Of a stretch of DNA of 64,000 nt, positions 35,336 through 46,611 are shown piece by piece. Origin of the DNA: Lycorma delicatula. Lineage: Eukaryota; Arthropoda; Insecta; Hemiptera; Fulgoridae. Position numbers and translations under genes: made by a program. The notes beneath the pieces are model-generated. The model had not been told where the DNA came from. It searched no databases and saw only the letters and a program-made list of their open reading frames with translations. The DNA is taken from the NCBI RefSeq assembly GCF_047948215.1, contig NC_134460.1, forward strand, positions 123,889,324-123,953,323, in the 5' to 3' direction. How positions within the stretch are numbered: position 1 is the first letter of the stretch; every line of letters starts with the position of its first letter.

Positions 35336-35862
35336 CGCCGAATGGCTTCGACGGCACGTGGCCTTTATAACCTTGTAGTAGCCCTCAGAAGGGCTGTTGT
35401 TGTTGATTGGCTTCGACGGCTCGTTGTAATTTATAACCTTGTGGTAGCCCTGAAGAGGGCCGTTTCTGTTGTTTGCTCTGAGAAGTGCTATTGGGTCCGA
35501 AAAATGGTGTCCGACGAAGTAGACTTTGCTATAATCGGGGGCTGTTTTCGGCTCGCCGATTGAAATTTAGACCGGGCTTCCCCTCAACGGCAGTTGAGCC
35601 CTACAACAGTGTGTCAGTGGTGGCCATTACAGCCCCGCAGTGTCGAGTCAACGTCAGGCGTCTTTCGCCGGCGCGGTCGAGGCGGTTCTTCCCCAGCAAT
35701 CCCACGCTGGCTCGGCTCCTGCTGCTGAGTCCGCCAGCCAGGGCGATTGAAGCTCGGCGAGCTGGAGCAGGAAGGTAGCTCCGTGTCCAGCGGCCCCTTG
35801 GCGGGCCGGCCAGACCTGCTGCTCCGGCGGGGATGTTGCATCTGCCGGAAGGTCCCGCATAT
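35336..35862. other. GC-rich block with two histone-3'-end-like stem-loops
   Basis: A compositional island with abrupt edges. On the minus strand, two tandem units of about 70 bp each carry a 6-bp stem with a 4-nt loop: GGCCCT-CTTC-AGGGCT (about 35465-35450) and AGCCCT-TCTG-AGGGCT (about 35396-35381). They are preceded by AACAGAAAC or CAACAACA and followed by ACCACAAGG or ACTACAAGG. This resembles metazoan histone mRNA 3' ends, although the canonical loop is TTTC-like. No histone coding sequence is visible upstream on that strand. The overlapping frames at 35342-35860 disagree between strands, and no protein family is recognised. It could equally be part of an unidentified LINE 5' region. Confidence 0.4.
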
Positions 35863-35863
35863 T

Positions 35864-36160
35864 TTACTTTAAAATATTACCTTTGATGTGCCTTCTCCTG
35901 TTAGATTCAAATACTTAATTAATTAAAATTTTATTTGGCTATAACTCTGGAACCAATGAAAATAAGTACCACTTATGATAAATCGTTGAAAATTTCTAAA
36001 CAATCCAAAAATTCAATCAAAACAATTCAATTGTCAAAACAATCGTTGATAATTCTAAATCCAAAATTTCAACATCCTACGACTAATAGTTTTTGAGTTA
36101 TGCGAGATACATACGTACGTACAGAAGTCACGCCGAAACTAAGCAAAATGGATATTTCCT
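35864..36160 (-). repeat. R620, copy 6 (5' half, minus)
   Basis: Reverse orientation: gatgtgccttctcctgttag, ggctataactctggaaccaa, taccacttatgataaatcgt, gactaatagtttttgagtta, tacgtacgtac and aatggatatttcc. It is internally rearranged around 36000-36050. The frames at 36093-36424 are not supported. Confidence 0.7.
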
Positions 36161-37259
36161 TTTGTCTTTTAAGTCACTCACGTTTATGTTTGCTACTCTT
36201 AGATCCTTTTTTACTTGCTTCATTTATTTAAGGTTCTACTTGTCAGCATTACATTTGTTAAAAATTCTCTTTATAACCCTGTTTGAATATATTCTTGTCA
36301 GATGTCCGTAAAATGCCTTACATATTGCTTCCGTGATACTCTGTAACTCCCGATAGAATTTTTCATTCTTCCTTAATTTCCAACCACCATTAGTCTTTCT
36401 GGGTCGTAAGATTTTCCTTAGCATCAGTCTTTTAACAAGTTATTATTTTATAAAAGTTTAAAATACATCTAGATGGAAAAAGAAATCCCGGATAAATGTT
36501 TATAAGGAAGATGAAAAGGTTTTTCTCTTCCACTTTAAATCAGATATAAATTTATATTATATACAGAAAAACGTAATAAATTACGACTATATTATGTACT
36601 TATTTTAAATTAATCGATCGAATATTAAATTTCTATTTTATAATCCTTTAATTAAATGTGTTAACCTGTATTTTCATCTAGCGTAAAACATGACTAATTA
36701 AAATAAATAACTTTTTTATAATTCTCCATAAATTTATAATAATAATTTTAAAGTTACACGCATTGTATTAAAAACATTACATTGTTATATTATCTTTGTA
36801 ATTAATGGAGTATACAACTAAACTGTTCCTTCTGTTAGTGCCACTAATTGCTGTTCAACGTATTTAATAACATTAATATTATTCTGTTTTCAACCCCACT
36901 CCTTATAACACTAAAGAGATTACAACAATGTTTGTTGTTTGTTGTATTTCCTATTCTCTTGTATGTGTGTGTGGGGGGAGAAGGTTTGTTGTTATATTAT
37001 GGAGTTAATTAACAGAAACAAACTAGATATTAGACTATTATATAATACATAATCAAACTTGTAAGTCCATTTCAAACTTGTAATAAAGAATAGTACAATT
37101 TTATTATTATTATTATTTATTATTAATATTATTGCTCTTATTATTAATAGTAAACATGTGTCGTCAGTTACATAGCTTATACTAAAACAATTACTTAAAT
37201 ATACTTAGAAAGTTTACCTCTTCCATTTGAAACTTAAATATATTATTTCAGACGCTGTT

Positions 37260-37299
<40 letters not shown>

Positions 37300-37632
37300 T
37301 AAGCAATAAATCATAATCCTATAGGCTTTTCCTTACTTACTTTGTTACTTATTCACTTGAAACAACACTTTATATACGTACATACATATATTTAAAATAT
37401 AAACCACTAAGTATACAACACAACTAGAAGTAAAGTAAGCAAGTAGCGAAGTAAGCAAATGCACTGAACGGAAATTACTAACTTATGATGAAATTAATTA
37501 ATTATTAAATTAAGCCGAACACAATAGAGTTCAGCTTGTAAACTTAAGTTAATATTTTACAATTATATATATATATATATAAAATACTATTATATATATA
37601 TACTATTATTATATATATATATAAAATAATAT

Positions 37633-37674
<42 letters not shown>

Positions 37675-38320
37675 CAAAACAATCTTTCTTGAAAGTAAAT
37701 TAAGGAATATCTCTACATACACATGTAACATATAAACATTAAAAAAAAATTATTTTTATTTAAATTCAGTTTTATTATAAATCTTACGATAGGAAAACCA
37801 TCGTACAGTATTATATATTATTTAAGGAAAAGTTTGTATTTTTCAAAATATTGAAAGGAATAAATAACTTAATAATACTTAAATATAACATAAATTTACA
37901 AAATCAAAATCCTAAAACTGATTCTTATTGGTAGCAATATTTTCTTATAACAAAAACTATATGAAATGAAAAGGGGAGATATTACATTTGTGAAAATGGC
38001 TTTATTTAATGGTAAATGTGAACAGTTAAGGGAACAGAAGTAGAGCTATATATTTTGTATTATGAGTGCCACACTAACATTAGAGGAGGAATAAGTACCA
38101 ATATCAGTTATAAAAGCTACAAGCTCATTTATCCATAAATACAAAACTCGGTTTTTTCTAATCAAATAATACGATGTATTATTAGGTTATATTATACAAA
38201 TAACTAAATAAATTTTTCAATATACTTTTTTAATTAATTTTTTTTAAATATTTATTATAAGCACATATCTCCTAAAGAATAAAGGCAATTCATATAATGT
38301 GAACTTTCTTAAAATTAATA
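36161..38320. other. AT-rich spacer with (TA)n microsatellites
   Basis: No gene recognised. TA runs lie at 37264-37292 and in three blocks at 37566-37672. A G-rich run (gtgtgtgtggggggag) is at 36964-36980. Confidence 0.6.
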
Positions 38321-38327
38321 TATACGT

Positions 38328-38508
38328 GTCGGTCTCCGTGGTACGAGTAGTGGTAGCGTCTCGACCTTGCATCCGGAGGTCCTGGGTTTGAATCCCGGTC
38401 AGGCATGGTATTTTCACACGCTACAAACATTGTCATTCGTCTCATTCTCTGAATTAATAACTAATGGTGGCCCCGGGGATTAAAAGAATAAAATAAAAAT
38501 AAAAAAAT
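38328..38508 (+). repeat. tRNA-headed SINE, head A / tail 1 (copy A5, plus strand)
   Basis: The only plus-oriented copy. Head gtcggtctccgtggtacgag (box A region), box B gggtttgaatcccgg, body ggcatggtattttcacacgc, tail aatggtggccccggggatt, and an A-rich end. Possible target duplication: aatatatacgt before and aatattgtacgt after. Confidence 0.85.
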
Positions 38509-38857
38509 ATTGTACGTCACAATACTTGTACTATAAAAAGTACTTGTAGTATAAAAAATACTAGTTACAGTATAATTTATTTCAGAAAAATTAAATACCG
38601 ACTTTAATTTCTCGGTTATAGCTCTGTTATTGTTGTATACCAGCTGCAGCTATAAAGGAAAAGTATATAGATCGAACCACAGTTTCTATGATGGATTTTA
38701 TGTGAATGTCGACGTTTCACAACCCAGTGAGTCCAAAACACGTAAAAAAAAACAAGACAGAAATTTCCGGAAGACGTACGTTGGTTGGCCTGTAATTCGA
38801 TTAATACCTCCAGTCTGGCTCAAAGTCAACTTTACGAAACTTTTCTTTGTTTTTTTA

Positions 38858-38861
<4 letters not shown>

Positions 38862-38888
<27 letters not shown>

Positions 38889-39372
38889 AACGACCGGTTG
38901 TTTGAACCAACATTAAGTAGTCACAGACCCAGCGGCTGGTGACTTAACGATAACTATGAAGTAAAATAGAAGAGCTCTCTGTACACCCAGACCATAAAGT
39001 CACCTAATTGAAACGATAAGGCAAACCAAAAATATTGTTCCTTAGCACTGATCGCGTTAAATAAATTAACCAACAAATAATTCGGATGCCGATCCAAACG
39101 ATTTTGATACCGTAGGCTGACCACAGAGATTTCCTACCAACCGGTTCGCAACTTAAGATCATTACATATAAGAGTATTACTTATGAACCAGGAAATGTTT
39201 AGCATTTTTCGCAATGGTTTTGTCTGGTAGCGTTCAAGTATGTCAATTGTGTAGTTACATGCTGAATCCCACAATTCAAGCCCGTAAGTCCAAACATACT
39301 TCTAAGTGGAAACAGTTGGAACAGCTTAGATTTGTTGTTTCGCCCAAGTAAGTCGTCGGTCAAGATGAAAAC
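38862..39372 (-). mobile_element. Jockey-like LINE 3' end with (TAA)n tail
   Basis: On the minus strand, in broken frames: VCLDLRA-type VWTYGLELWDSACNY, then ERYQTKPLRKMLN, then NDLKLRTGW, then YQNRLDRHPNYLLVNLFNAI. This matches the C-terminal tail of Jockey-type RTs (VWTYGIxLWGxA...Q...YxxRLxxHPNxLxxxL). It ends in a (TAA)9-type tail (ATT run at 38862-38889). Confidence 0.75.
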
Positions 39373-39397
39373 CCAAATATTTTCTTATTTAATTTAA

Positions 39398-39645
39398 ATT
39401 GGGAAATCGGATAAAATAGGTCTCATAACTTTAACTCTAGTAGTTTTTAAGATATCCGACGTAAAAAAATTTTACGTCAAAAATTCGGCGTCGAAAAACT
39501 TGTGTTTTTTAACGTTTGTAGTAAAACAATGAATTTGTTAAATGACATCTAATTTTGTGTTTTACGTCGGGAATAATAAAACTATTAGAGTTACAGTTCT
39601 CAGACCTGATTTTATCCTGCTTCCCAGTTCAAATTACACAAGAAA
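39398..39645. mobile_element. Fold-back MITE derived from the TIR transposon
   Basis: Two arms of about 75 bp in inverted orientation: 39405-39480 (gggaaatcggataaaatagg, ctctagtagtttttaagata, tccgacgtaaaa) and 39555-39635 (ttttacgtcgggaataataa, tattagagttacagttctca, gattttatcctgcttcccag). The same words occur in the inner parts of both arms of the 58967-61094 element. Confidence 0.7.
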
Positions 39646-39829
39646 CACTAACTTAAAATTTTGTAATAATAATTATATCGAATGTTAGGTAGATTTCATA
39701 AAAAAAGCTACCTATTGTATGATTACCATGAATCGAGTTCCGGAAAATTTTGACATATCTTCGCGTTTCTCATCCACCAGACCCCAAAACCACCGTCAGG
39801 TCAAAAGTTTATATATGCATATATATATA

Positions 39830-40250
39830 TATATATATATTTCACTTTCTTCGGACACGATAACTGCCATAATTGTGCGCCAATCGCGTTCAAATTGATA
39901 CATAAAATATAACGACCCAAAATCTCGGTCGAGTTCGTTAATGAGCAAAATCGGACCATGGGGGTGGAAACAGGAGGGCTTTATCGAAGAAAAAAATATT
40001 GCTATAACTTTTTATTAAGTAAAATATCGAATTCGTTTTAGGTTCTTACTATTCTTTGGATAAGGGCCTAAAACTGATTTAAATAAAGTTTTTTGATATC
40101 ACCAACCATTAAGGGTTGGAAAAAATGGGGCTTTGAAGGCAAAAAAAAAAGCGAATTATCACCGGTGAAATCTACCTTCCGGCGTTCAGAAAGGGATTTT
40201 TTATAAGATAAACTTTTTTATAAGTTAAACTTTTCTTCCCTTAAAACTTT
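39830..40250 (+). repeat. Interspersed repeat, inverted relative at 49870-50430
   Basis: Shares aagtaaaatatc, aattcgttt, gttcttactattc, ttggataagggcctaaaact and gatatcaccaacc / gatcaccatcc with the reverse complement of the second copy. It begins after an AT run (39816-39840). Class unknown. Confidence 0.55.
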
Positions 40251-40309
40251 TGTTTATCGCAACAGTAATTAAAGTAATTAGCAACTTATCAACGTTATGT
40301 AACTGTACC

Positions 40310-40517
40310 GGTAAACTTGTAGTCTTCAACAAAATCAGGTCGGCTACTCCTGAGACGTTTGGTTAATTGAAACCCAACCACCAAAGAACACCGGTATCCA
40401 CGATCTAGTATTAAAATCCGAATAAAAGTAACTATCTTTATTAGGATTTGAATCAGAAAACTTCAACTACGAAATCAGCTTATTTACACGACTAGTTTAC
40501 CACTAGACCAACCCGTA
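40310..40517 (-). repeat. SINE head B (copy B4)
   Basis: ggttaattgaaacccaacca, ccaaagaacaccggtatcca, cgatctagtattaaaatccg, box B aggatttgaatc, and head end cactagaccaaccc. Tail 1 is missing or truncated. Confidence 0.8.
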
Positions 40518-41285
40518 GAGAAGAGGGGGTTGTTAAGCTTTTGATTGTAAATAAAATGACATTTCATTCGTTCAAATCGATTGATAAGCAGCTGCAATAT
40601 TATAGAAATGATTAAAATGGAACGTAGAAATTATACGTGAATACAGGCATAAAACTGATAGATCGCATAATTTCCAATCTATATTTTTACAGACAAACAG
40701 GTAAGGCGACATCCGATTCACATTTATTAGTTGTCTTCTAACGGAATAAAACAGATTTTATCATATTAACGCTTAATATTTAATTTAAATTTTCTTTATA
40801 ATCCAAATATAGATAGGAATATGAATTTTTACATGAGGTTACACTGTTGCGTTTGATACCACCTAGTGAAATATTTCCGAAACCTCTGAGAACTGGTTTT
40901 TGGTCATTCACCAAGTTGAAAATATCGTTGATAGGATCATGATTTAACAGCTAGGAGGACGAAGTGAAGCATAGCTGGTAGCCATTCTAATAGAGGACTG
41001 CAAAAATGTTTTTAACCAAAGGAAAGACCGCTTCGTTAAATGTGGAAGGGTGCGCGCGCGCATGTGTGTTGTATGGAGTCACCAGAGTAATACTTCGAAA
41101 GAGACTAGTATTGGAAACCATAGTGAATAACCTTTTTTCACCGCCTATGGTTGGATAATTTATGTACAGAACTCCTGGCTGAAATGTAATCTACAAATAT
41201 AAATCGACGTTCCTAAATTAATACGAAAATAGCCAGAGACTTGCAAGGGTCAATTCTGGTTTTGATATGCAAGTTAATTGGAAAA
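40518..41285. other. Spacer without recognised feature
   Basis: No gene seen. It contains a short gtgcgcgcgcgcatgtgt run at 41049-41066. Confidence 0.5.
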
Positions 41286-41289
41286 ATGA

Positions 41290-42140
41290 AAGGGAATGGA
41301 ATATATTTGCTGGCTTCCTTAGATTCTTAGCCCTGCGGAGGATGGCTGAGGAGATCTGATGCTGTTATAAAAGTATAGATAAAATATCAACCCGGGTGGC
41401 TCGGGGTCCGCGTGGGTGCTTACCAAGATTGGTGTTCAGGTAACGAGCTCCGATTAGCTGAGATATTCCCTGTTAGGATGAGAATGGATGTGTGAAGAAC
41501 TCTGTGATGGAGTTGTGGTTTGGGAGGGTATAAGCATTGACTTCACTCCCGAAACCAAACCAGAGCAGAGAGAAGTATCTTCAGAAGTATTTTCATTAGA
41601 GACTTATTAATTTTTTTTTTTTTTGTTTTTTGTTTTTGAGTAAATCAAGAGGACTTTAAACAAATTAATTGTACGAAGAAACTGTCGTTTTTTGCGATCA
41701 ACACTTGGTTTTGTTGGATAGTATTTTTGGTCTTTAAAAATTCAATCAAGTAATTTTTTTGAGTTCATATTCTAATTGCAATTAGACACAGAAAGAGTTT
41801 CAGTGTGAAATCTTCTTTGTTAGAGGAAGTCGCGGGGATCGCGCTTCTGCCAATCAGTTAATTCGATAGTTGAGGGTTGTAAGTTATGATAGTGGTTGTG
41901 GTTAGAAGAGGCTAAACAAAGGCGATAGTAGATTATGTAAATACACTGATGAAAGCCTCTGCCGAGGCATTTGCATCGGTGGTATCCTGGTAGAAACCAA
42001 ACTGATGACTGTGTTATGTTGTCAAGTTTAAAAGGTCTAAAAGACGACCTCCGTTCCTAGGTCATCGGGGCTAGGACCGGAGGGAGTGGTGGGAGAATCG
42101 GGATCTACACAAGGCCCCCTACTGAAGTCAGGATTTAAAA
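41290..42140 (+). mobile_element. Module M, copy 4 (longest)
   Basis: The most complete copy. It holds a promoter-like tataaaagtatag at 41363-41376, the GC-rich ggtggctcggggtccgcg, a poly-T interruption (41610-41635), cgcggggatcgcgcttctgc, ggtggtatcctggtagaaac, aaaagacgacctccgttc and ccccctactgaagtcagg. No RT follows. Confidence 0.55.
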
Positions 42141-43035
42141 TTTCTACCCAGATGTGTAATTAGTTTATACAAGAAAAAAATAATTAAACTATATGCGAAG
42201 ATCTTTATTTTACTAATAAAAAAGTAAAATACTTAAATTAAAATAGATAATATAAAATAAATTAAAGTAAGGTTAAAATTATTATTTTGAGTCAAAGTTG
42301 TTATTATTAGTGACTGTGCAATCACTGTCACTAATCAATACTTCTCTGAATGGTCAAGTATGTTTATAAATGCAAGCCAAATATAAAATCATTTGATATG
42401 CTGGATACACAAACGGTGTATCCAGTAATTTTTTTTTCATTTAATAATATATTATTACATTTAGATGTAACAATACACAATCGGCTGCAGTTGTATATTA
42501 TTATATTTTCATATGAATCTAGGGCATCCAAATTAATTCCGAACAGATGCGCATCGAAACGCAATATAAAAGGGTAAAAATTTACTATGTTATTTTAATA
42601 AAAATTCACAACCTTACTATAAAATACTCATAAATTTTATATATCATGATAAAACTTTGCATTTAAACGTTAATAAACTGCTATATTATTATTAAATTAA
42701 AATATACGTATACATATTTATAGCTGCCTCAGATAATGATAAAAATATTGATGATTTATAACTTTTTTTTTATATTCATCGATGAAAATGCCTCTTAATT
42801 GAAAAATGTTATATTACAGAAAATCATTATTAACAATAAAAAATTGAACGTAAAATCCAAAAGATAGTATTTGAATGCCTTTTTCATATCAGATTATACT
42901 CGTATTTGAGACTAATTGTGATTTCGGTTGTATGTTACTTTTCTTCGGATTTTTATTCTTTTCAAAGAAAAGAAAATATTTTCATAATAAACAATAATAA
43001 AATCGTAGAAAATTTTTTAAGACATAATTATTTAC
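42141..43035. other. AT-rich spacer with two perfect hairpins
   Basis: No gene is supported (frame 42350-42577 and its antisense shadow show no motif). Two small hairpins: attagtgac / gtcactaat (42306-42335, 9-bp stem), and ctggatacac / gtgtatccag (42401-42425, 10-bp stem, 5-nt loop). Confidence 0.55.
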
Positions 43036-43039
43036 TTAT

Positions 43040-44560
43040 TAGCCTACGCCCATTCTTTGCTTTTGAGCCATTTTTTGATGTGCTGACCAATATAGACAGG
43101 CTTCTGCGTACACAGGGCGTTCATCATCTCTCTGCGAGTGATCCACAGTTCTCCAGGTGCCCACATGATCTGCATCAATAGTTTCGTGGCTGCAGAGTTG
43201 GATGCTGGACAGATCAGAATCCGTATCCGATGTAGGTGTGAGGCCAGATACTCATGTCCAGTTTTTAATCTAAATGCAGCAACGCTGACTACTCGAAGGA
43301 AGCTACAGCTTATAGGGCCTTGTATGACAAGGCTCTCGCACTTCTTGCCTGCCACTGATTCTTTGCGGTTTTCGCCAATCAATTTATTGACTGCAGAGTT
43401 TATTTGCGCTTTGGCTGAGTCAAGAGAAGGAGTGCTGGATAGCTGAGGCAAAGAAGATTCCAGCTTTACCAATTCGTCAGCCATTTCATTACCATATATG
43501 TTAACACGGCTGGGAACCTATTGGAATTTCAACTACCAGCCTCGACATCCCAGTTCGTTTAAGGTCTTCTTGCACTCCAAAGTTGTTGTGCAGTCAGTTA
43601 TAGTATTACATGATGGTTGGTTATAGTATTCCGGATGGCTGCTTGCGAATCGACAAAGAAAACTGCCTTCCGTGTGGAAAGGATTCCAAGTTGGATGACG
43701 GCTGCTTGAATCGCAGCAATCTCTCCACTATAATTGCTCTGCGGAGCGCCAACTGCAAGATGCCCCTGGAAGTGGCAGCAGTTGTACGCGACTGCTGTTT
43801 CTCCTGATCGCGGTATTAATGATCCGTCTGCATAAATTTGTAATCATTCCTGTTCCTCATAATCTTCATCAATTGTTTGAAGCGCAGCCTGTTTTAATTC
43901 CGCCTCATAACAGGCGTGTTTTGGCAGTTGATGATAAGTTATATCTGGCTTGTGGAAGGTGGTTGAAAGAATCTTGATAGGTTTCAATTGGTTTTACATC
44001 TACAGGTATCAGGCCGTACTTCTTATATAGGTTCTTACATGCAGTGATTGGTGAAATTTGGGGTTTTAGTCTGCTTGGTGTTTGCTGATAACTCTCCCGC
44101 TGTTGCTTATACACTATTCTTCGAACGTTCCCAGAACCGCAGTGCACTTCTTTCACGGTGAACATGAATGGGCTGTATTTGTGTCTGAACCTCCGTAGCT
44201 GCAGCAGCATCGGTTATTAGTCTCAGAGCAGTGTTCTGGATAAGGTTTATCTTATATACAGTTGTGGAGCCGGCAGTGACTGTCACCTCACTTCCGTATT
44301 CCAGGACTGGTCTAATGTATGTTTTATACGTTGTTATTAACACTTCCTGATTAGCTCCCCATTTCGCGACAATGAGTCTTTTCAGTAGACGAGTCCTTTT
44401 CACTACTCTTCCCACGCATTGTTCGACATGTGGTTTCCAGATGAGTCGTCGGTCCACGATAACTCCCAAGTATTTAGAAATGTTGCTTTCTTCCAGTGCT
44501 TGATCCTTTTAGATCAAACTTATCGCCGGTACTTTTGTGGAAGGTGTGAAGTTTGGTTTC
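43040..44560 (-). pseudogene. LINE fragment: RT C-terminus, RNase H and tail (I/Loa-like)
   Basis: Reading leftwards on the minus strand. The RT end is EESNISKYLGVIVDRRLIWK then PHVEQCVGRV and YKTYIRPVLEYGSEVTV (44490-44260). A linker follows (LKPQISPITACKNLYKKYG near 44060-44000). The RNase H domain, open from about 43835 to 43607, shows YADGSL (catalytic D), YSGEIAAIQAA (catalytic E) and FFVDSQAAI (catalytic D). After a stop come GNEMADELVKLESSLPQ-like sequence (43490-43440) with the fourth acidic residue, and a tail with RLKTGHEYLASHLHRI and CPAS. The RNase H removes element RNA after reverse transcription, and its presence points to the I, Loa or R1-related LINE clades. The catalytic RT half is absent (5' truncation near 44560). 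A few frameshifts break the ORF. Confidence 0.8.
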
Positions 44561-44564
44561 AAGA

Positions 44565-45295
44565 TATGAAAATATTTCATATATAAATATGAAAATATTT
44601 TTGTTTTAAGATATGATCTTTATTTCTTTTGTATCTTTTTGTACTATTCAAAAAAAATAGTACGACAATTTTTTTTTTTAATTTTTTTTTCGATTAACGC
44701 TAGAGTATCCTATATCAACTTCTATTTAGTTTTATTTTTTATCTCGTTTTCCCACATTTTTTTCACTCTTTCTGAGTATTTTTTCTTCTTCCTTGCTCCA
44801 ACTCTGTACCTCCTTTTTTTAGTGGACCTAATCCCCGAATCCTTTCAGTTTTTTATTTATTTTTTTTATTTCTTTCTTATTTTTAATCTTTTGTAGTTGT
44901 TTCTCTTTCAAATCTTAAGGTTTCTTTTAGTTGCACTTTTTTTATTCGTATTTGCAACTGGTCGCATATTTTGTTTATTAATCTATTATTATTCATTTTA
45001 TTTACCTTTTAATTGTATTTTAGAATTTTTAGTTTTTTTGTATAGTTTTCATTGGGCTGTATTTGCCATTTTTGTTCAGTTATTTTAGGTTGGAAGATTT
45101 TCTGTAAGATTCTTTTCTCGTATTTTTCTATTTTTTTCTACAAAAGTATTACGGAAAGAGAAGCATTCAAAAACATGCAAACCATGCAAACATGCAAATT
45201 TTGGTTTATGCCGGTATTATATAGTAGTGGCTTAATTTATATTTCTGGATATGGGTTTTTTGTTATAAATATTTTTAGTAAATGCATAGGTTTAT
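44565..45295. other. Strongly T-rich stretch
   Basis: 44640-45130 has pronounced strand asymmetry (T-rich on plus). The Phe/Leu/Tyr-rich frames at 44639-45318 are compositional. The reverse complement has a faint Lys/Glu-rich pattern that could be an old LINE tail. I do not call it. Confidence 0.4.
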
Positions 45296-45299
45296 TTTT

Positions 45300-45790
45300 A
45301 CTTCCTTGTACGAAGTAAAGAAAGTATTTAAGTCACGAAAAATTTCGGTTTGAAGATTTCAACGGAAATATCCATTTTGACCTTCACTGAATCCATTTTC
45401 ACTAGTTTCGGCGTGACGTCTGTACGTGTACGTACGCACACGCGTATCTCACATAACTCAAAGACGATTAGCTGCAGGATATTGAAATTTTGGATTTAGG
45501 AATATTACCTAGCTGTGTACCTTCTCTTTTGATTGCAATCGACAGAAAAATCCGAAAAAGCCCAAAATCCAAACAATTTGGATTTTGGACTTTTTCCTAA
45601 CTGCAGTAATAAGCCCTTGAGAGTATTTCAACGATATGTCATAAGGATACTTCTTTTCATTTGTTTCAGAGTTATAGTCAAATAAAATTTTAATTAATGA
45701 AATATTTGGATCTTACAAGGGGACGACACATCGGTTGGAATCAGACTTCATCTCCTTTTTTTTTAAATTTAAATATATAAAAATATAAAT
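45300..45790 (+). repeat. R620, copy 7 (5' two-thirds)
   Basis: Clear 5' start (acttccttgtacgaagtaaa), aatatccattttgacc, tagtttcggcgtgacgtctg, the central perfect hairpin 45562-45588 (ccaaaatccaaa / tttggattttgg, 3-nt loop), tgcagtaataagccc, and ggggacgacacatcggttgg. It is cut short where a LINE tail joins near 45795. Confidence 0.85.
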
Positions 45791-45799
45791 TTTTTTAAA

Positions 45800-46200
45800 G
45801 TATGTGTTTGAAACCTAGCTTTATATGAAAGAGAAACTTGGACGATCAGAGTGCCTAAGAAGAAAGCTTTTGAAATGTGGTACTATAGGAGAATGTTAAA
45901 AATCAGATCAGTGGATAAAGTGACAAATGAAGAGTTGTTGCGAAAAATTGATGAAGAAAGAAGCATTTGGAAAAATGTAGTTAAAAGAAGATACAGAGTT
46001 ATAGGCTACATATTAAGGCATCCTGGAATAGTCGCTTTAATATTGGAGGAACGGGTAGATGGGAAAAATTGTGTGAATACTAAAAAAAGAAATGTAAAAC
46101 AAATTGTTAGGGACGTAGGATGTAGAGGGTATACCGAAATGAGACGACTGGCTCTAGATGGGGACTATTGGAGAGCTACATCATGCCAGTCATCAGTAAT
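45800..46200 (+). pseudogene. RTE-like LINE C-terminal tail, second copy of 13614-13979
   Basis: A longer 5' extent than the first copy: ALYERETWTIRVPKKKAFEM then WYYRRMLKIRSVDKVTNEEL, KRRYRVIGYILRHPGIVALI, YTEMRRLALDGDYWRA. The GRPR box of the first copy is replaced by NTKKRNVK, a local frameshift-like change. The main frame is open 45851-46216 but only the C-terminus of the LINE protein is present. No target duplication could be found. Confidence 0.8.
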
Positions 46201-46611
46201 TTTTTTTCTACAGTAATGACAAAAAAGAAATTGATAATAGATCACAATAATTCGACATGTAAATGAACTGAACCTCAATTAAATGTCTGTGTAATCGATT
46301 ATCAATAATAACAAGCCACTTAATAAGGAGAGGGATAAGTGAAGCAGTTTACGTTAAATTCTTCATATAAACGAATATTCTAAATTCGTGCTTACACCTC
46401 CTAAATCGAGATATTATTCAGACTTTAAATAAGACATTAACTCCGTTCATGAGAGAGCTTATTGACATAATGAATATTATTATATTATTCACAGACAAAG
46501 CAATTTTAAATAGTACTGATTGCACTTCATCTACATTTTTATAAATCGATTAAAAACATTAAAAAAGACATTGTCAAGTACTAGTACCTATTTTTGTAGA
46601 ACGGACGCACT

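Noticed and set aside
35342..35860. Several overlapping frames in the GC-rich block on both strands
   Set aside because: High GC lowers stop frequency. Frames conflict, lack motifs, and none matches a histone or other known protein by eye.
44639..45318. Three consecutive hydrophobic plus-strand frames, membrane-protein-like
   Set aside because: They follow from extreme T-richness. No start context, spacing or conserved motif supports genes.
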